A stretch of 64,000 nt of DNA, from the NCBI RefSeq assembly GCF_001952855.1, contig NZ_LPNO01000055.1:5504-69503 (forward strand), given 5' to 3'. This DNA comes from Pseudomonas sp. ATCC PTA-122608 (GTDB taxonomy: Bacteria; Pseudomonadota; Gammaproteobacteria; Pseudomonadales; Pseudomonadaceae). The notes below the pieces were generated by a model. It was given only the letters and a program-made list of their open reading frames with translations. It was not told where the DNA came from and ran no database searches. Shown here in pieces: positions 62,110-64,000 of the stretch; position 1 is the first letter of the stretch, and every line of letters begins with the position of its first letter. A program made the position numbers and the translations under genes.

Positions 62110-63930
62110 TTAGTTACCGGCTTTTTTCGCAGCGCGGGTACGCTCGCTTTCGCCCAGGATCTTCTTACGAAGACGGATGGACTTAGGAGTGACTTCGCAC
62201 AATTCGTCTTCTTGAACGAATTCCAGAGCCTGCTCCAGGGTGAAGCGGATAGGCGGAACCAGAGCGATGGTTTCGTCTTTACCCGAAGCACGCATGTTGT
62301 CGAGCTTCTTGCCTTTGGTTGGGTTAACGCCCAGGTCGTTGTCGCGGCTGTTGATGCCGACGATTTGACCTTCGTACACGTCTTCACCGTGACCCAGGAA
62401 CAGTTTGCCGCGAGCTTGCAGGGTTTCCAGCGAGTAAGTCAGAGCCTTACCGGTAGCAACCGAAACCAGCACGCCGTTCTGACGGCCGGACATGTCGCCG
62501 GACTTCATCACGTCGTAACGGTCGAAGATCGAGGTCAGGATGCCTGCACCGGAGGTCAGGGTCAGGAACTCGTTACGGAAACCGATCAAGCCACGCGCCG
62601 GGATGTTGTACTCAAGGCGCACACGGCCCTTGCCATCCGGAACCATGTTGGTCAGGTCGCCTTTACGGATACCGATCTGTTCCATGATCGAACCTTGCGA
62701 TTCTTCTGGCAGGTCGATGGTCACGTTTTCGTACGGTTCGTGCTTGACGCCGTCAACCATGCGGATGATCACTTCCGGACGACCAACACCCATTTCGAAG
62801 CCTTCGCGACGCATGGTTTCGATCAGTACCGAAAGGTGCAGCTCACCACGGCCGGAGACTTTGAACTTGTCGGCGGTGTCGCCTTCTTCAACGCGCAGGG
62901 CAACGTTGTAGAGCAGTTCTTTGTCCAGACGCTCTTTGATGTTACGGCTGGTGACGAACTTGCCTTCACGGCCGCAGAACGGCGAGTCGTTAACCTGGAA
63001 GGTCATCGAAACGGTTGGTTCGTCAACGGTCAGCGGCTTCATCGCTTCAACGTTCTGTGGGTCGCACAGGGTGTCGGAGATGAACAGCTGGTCGAAGCCG
63101 CTGATGCAGACGATGTCGCCGGCAGCTGCTTCTTCAACGTCTACACGGTGCAGACCGTGGTGACCCATCAGCTTCAGGATACGGCCGTTACGGCGTTTGC
63201 CATCAGCATCGATCGCCACAACCGGAGTGTTCGGCTTGACGCGACCACGAGCAATACGGCCAACGCCGATGATGCCCAGGAAGCTGTTGTAGTCCAGTGC
63301 GGAGATTTGCATCTGGAACGGACCATCGCGGTCGACTTTCGGCGCAGGTACGTTGTCGACGATCGACTGGTACAGCGGGGTCATGTCTTCAGCCATGTCG
63401 GTGTGTTCCAGACCGGCAATGCCGTTCAGGGCCGAGGCGTAGACGACTTTGAAGTCCAGCTGTTCTTCGGTGGCACCCAGGTTGTCGAACAGGTCGAAGA
63501 TCTGGTCCAGAACCCAGTCCGGACGTGCGCCTGGACGGTCAACCTTGTTGATGACCACGATTGGACGCAGGCCGGCTTCGAAAGCCTTCTTGGTCACGAA
63601 ACGGGTTTGCGGCATAGGGCCGTCTTGAGCGTCAACCAGCAGCAGAACGGAGTCAACCATCGACATTACGCGTTCAACTTCGCCGCCGAAGTCGGCGTGG
63701 CCCGGGGTGTCCACGATGTTGATGTGGTAGCCGTTCCAGTTGATGGCGGTGTTTTTCGCCAGAATGGTAATACCGCGCTCTTTCTCCTGGTCGTTGGAGT
63801 CCATCACGCGCTCGTCGTTGAGCTCGTTGCGCTCCAGGGTGCCGGATTGACGCAAGAGTTTGTCTACCAGGGTGGTCTTACCATGGTCAACGTGAGCAAT
63901 GATGGCGATGTTGCGTAGATTTTCGATCAC
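62110..63930 (-). CDS. typA: Translational GTPase TypA/BipA
   Basis: 606 aa ribosome-associated GTPase of the EF-G superfamily, involved in ribosome assembly at low temperature and in stress responses. G1 is AHVDHGKTTL (from residue 12), the switch region KERGITILAKNTAI, G3 DTPGHADFGGEVERV, and G4 VINKVDRPGARPDWV. The C-terminal TypA-specific domain has LTYSLETLQARGKLFLGHGEDVYEGQIVG. It starts with GTG at 63930. The remaining 70 bp to the window end hold only its upstream region. Confidence 0.97.
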   Translation of the reverse strand: MIENLRNIAIIAHVDHGKTTLVDKLLRQSGTLERNELNDERVMDSNDQEKERGITILAKNTAINWNGYHINIVDTPGHADFGGEVERVMSMVDSVLLLVDAQDGPMPQTRFVTKKAFEAGLRPIVVINKVDRPGARPDWVLDQIFDLFDNLGATEEQLDFKVVYASALNGIAGLEHTDMAEDMTPLYQSIVDNVPAPKVDRDGPFQMQISALDYNSFLGIIGVGRIARGRVKPNTPVVAIDADGKRRNGRILKLMGHHGLHRVDVEEAAAGDIVCISGFDQLFISDTLCDPQNVEAMKPLTVDEPTVSMTFQVNDSPFCGREGKFVTSRNIKERLDKELLYNVALRVEEGDTADKFKVSGRGELHLSVLIETMRREGFEMGVGRPEVIIRMVDGVKHEPYENVTIDLPEESQGSIMEQIGIRKGDLTNMVPDGKGRVRLEYNIPARGLIGFRNEFLTLTSGAGILTSIFDRYDVMKSGDMSGRQNGVLVSVATGKALTYSLETLQARGKLFLGHGEDVYEGQIVGINSRDNDLGVNPTKGKKLDNMRASGKDETIALVPPIRFTLEQALEFVQEDELCEVTPKSIRLRKKILGESERTRAAKKAGN

Positions 63931-64000
63931 TTGTGTATCTCGATCAGAGGATTCGGTGTGCTGACAGGTCGTGGCAGCGATTAACAGTAGAGTCAGGCCT

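Overview
This window is chromosomal DNA of a fluorescent pseudomonad, most likely the Pseudomonas fluorescens group. It has high GC and uses GTG and TTG starts freely. Gene order is that of Pseudomonas (hslVU, phaC1-Z-C2-D facing phaF-I, ubiE-J-B, hisI-E, tatABC, the complete hut cluster). Its intergenic gaps carry the REP palindromes typical of this group (cores GTGGGAGCGGGCTTGCTCGC and GTAGGAGCGAGCTTGCTCGC). I see no prophage, insertion sequence, CRISPR array, tRNA or rRNA, and no broken gene; this is core genome.

Layout. 1-4800: argS, a SPOR-domain protein, then the hslV/hslU protease behind a strong heat-shock-type promoter. 4800-12660: a DUF971 gene and the medium-chain-length polyhydroxyalkanoate (PHA) locus: synthases phaC1 and phaC2 flanking depolymerase phaZ, regulator phaD, and on the opposite strand the phasins phaF and phaI and a small PHA-system protein. 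12800-18830: ubiE-ubiJ-ubiB (ubiquinone), hisI-hisE (histidine synthesis), tatA-tatB-tatC (folded-protein export), rsmE (16S rRNA methylation). 19000-23000: two tandem chemoreceptor genes. 23000-26640: a polar amino acid ABC transporter with two tandem binding-protein paralogues. 26880-33900: opgG-opgH (periplasmic glucans), dtd, pip and an HSL-type esterase. 34070-51380: an orphan choline-type binding protein, then the histidine-utilisation cluster hutG-I-T-H(2)-H(1)-V-W-X-T(u)-U-D-C on the minus strand with hutF divergent. 51500-64000: lipocalin, small lipoprotein, fbp, a DUF3999/DUF2339 membrane pair, glgP, a CxxC-type cysteine-cluster protein and typA.

How the genes work together. The hut genes form a complete formimidoylglutamate/formylglutamate route: histidase (hutH), urocanase (hutU), imidazolonepropionase (hutI), deiminase (hutF) and deformylase (hutG). 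Three uptake systems (hutT, the NCS1 permease and hutXWV) sit inside the cluster. Sequence upstream of hutU shows a sigma-54 promoter whose expected start lies in a perfect HutC-type operator, with an NtrC-like palindrome about 160 bp upstream.

The most striking observation is that one of the two tandem histidase paralogues (40501-42024) is full length and intact but lacks exactly the Ala-Ser-Gly triplet that forms the MIO cofactor. It also has changes at two other catalytic positions. It is therefore either a pseudoenzyme or an enzyme with different chemistry, retained within the hut operon.
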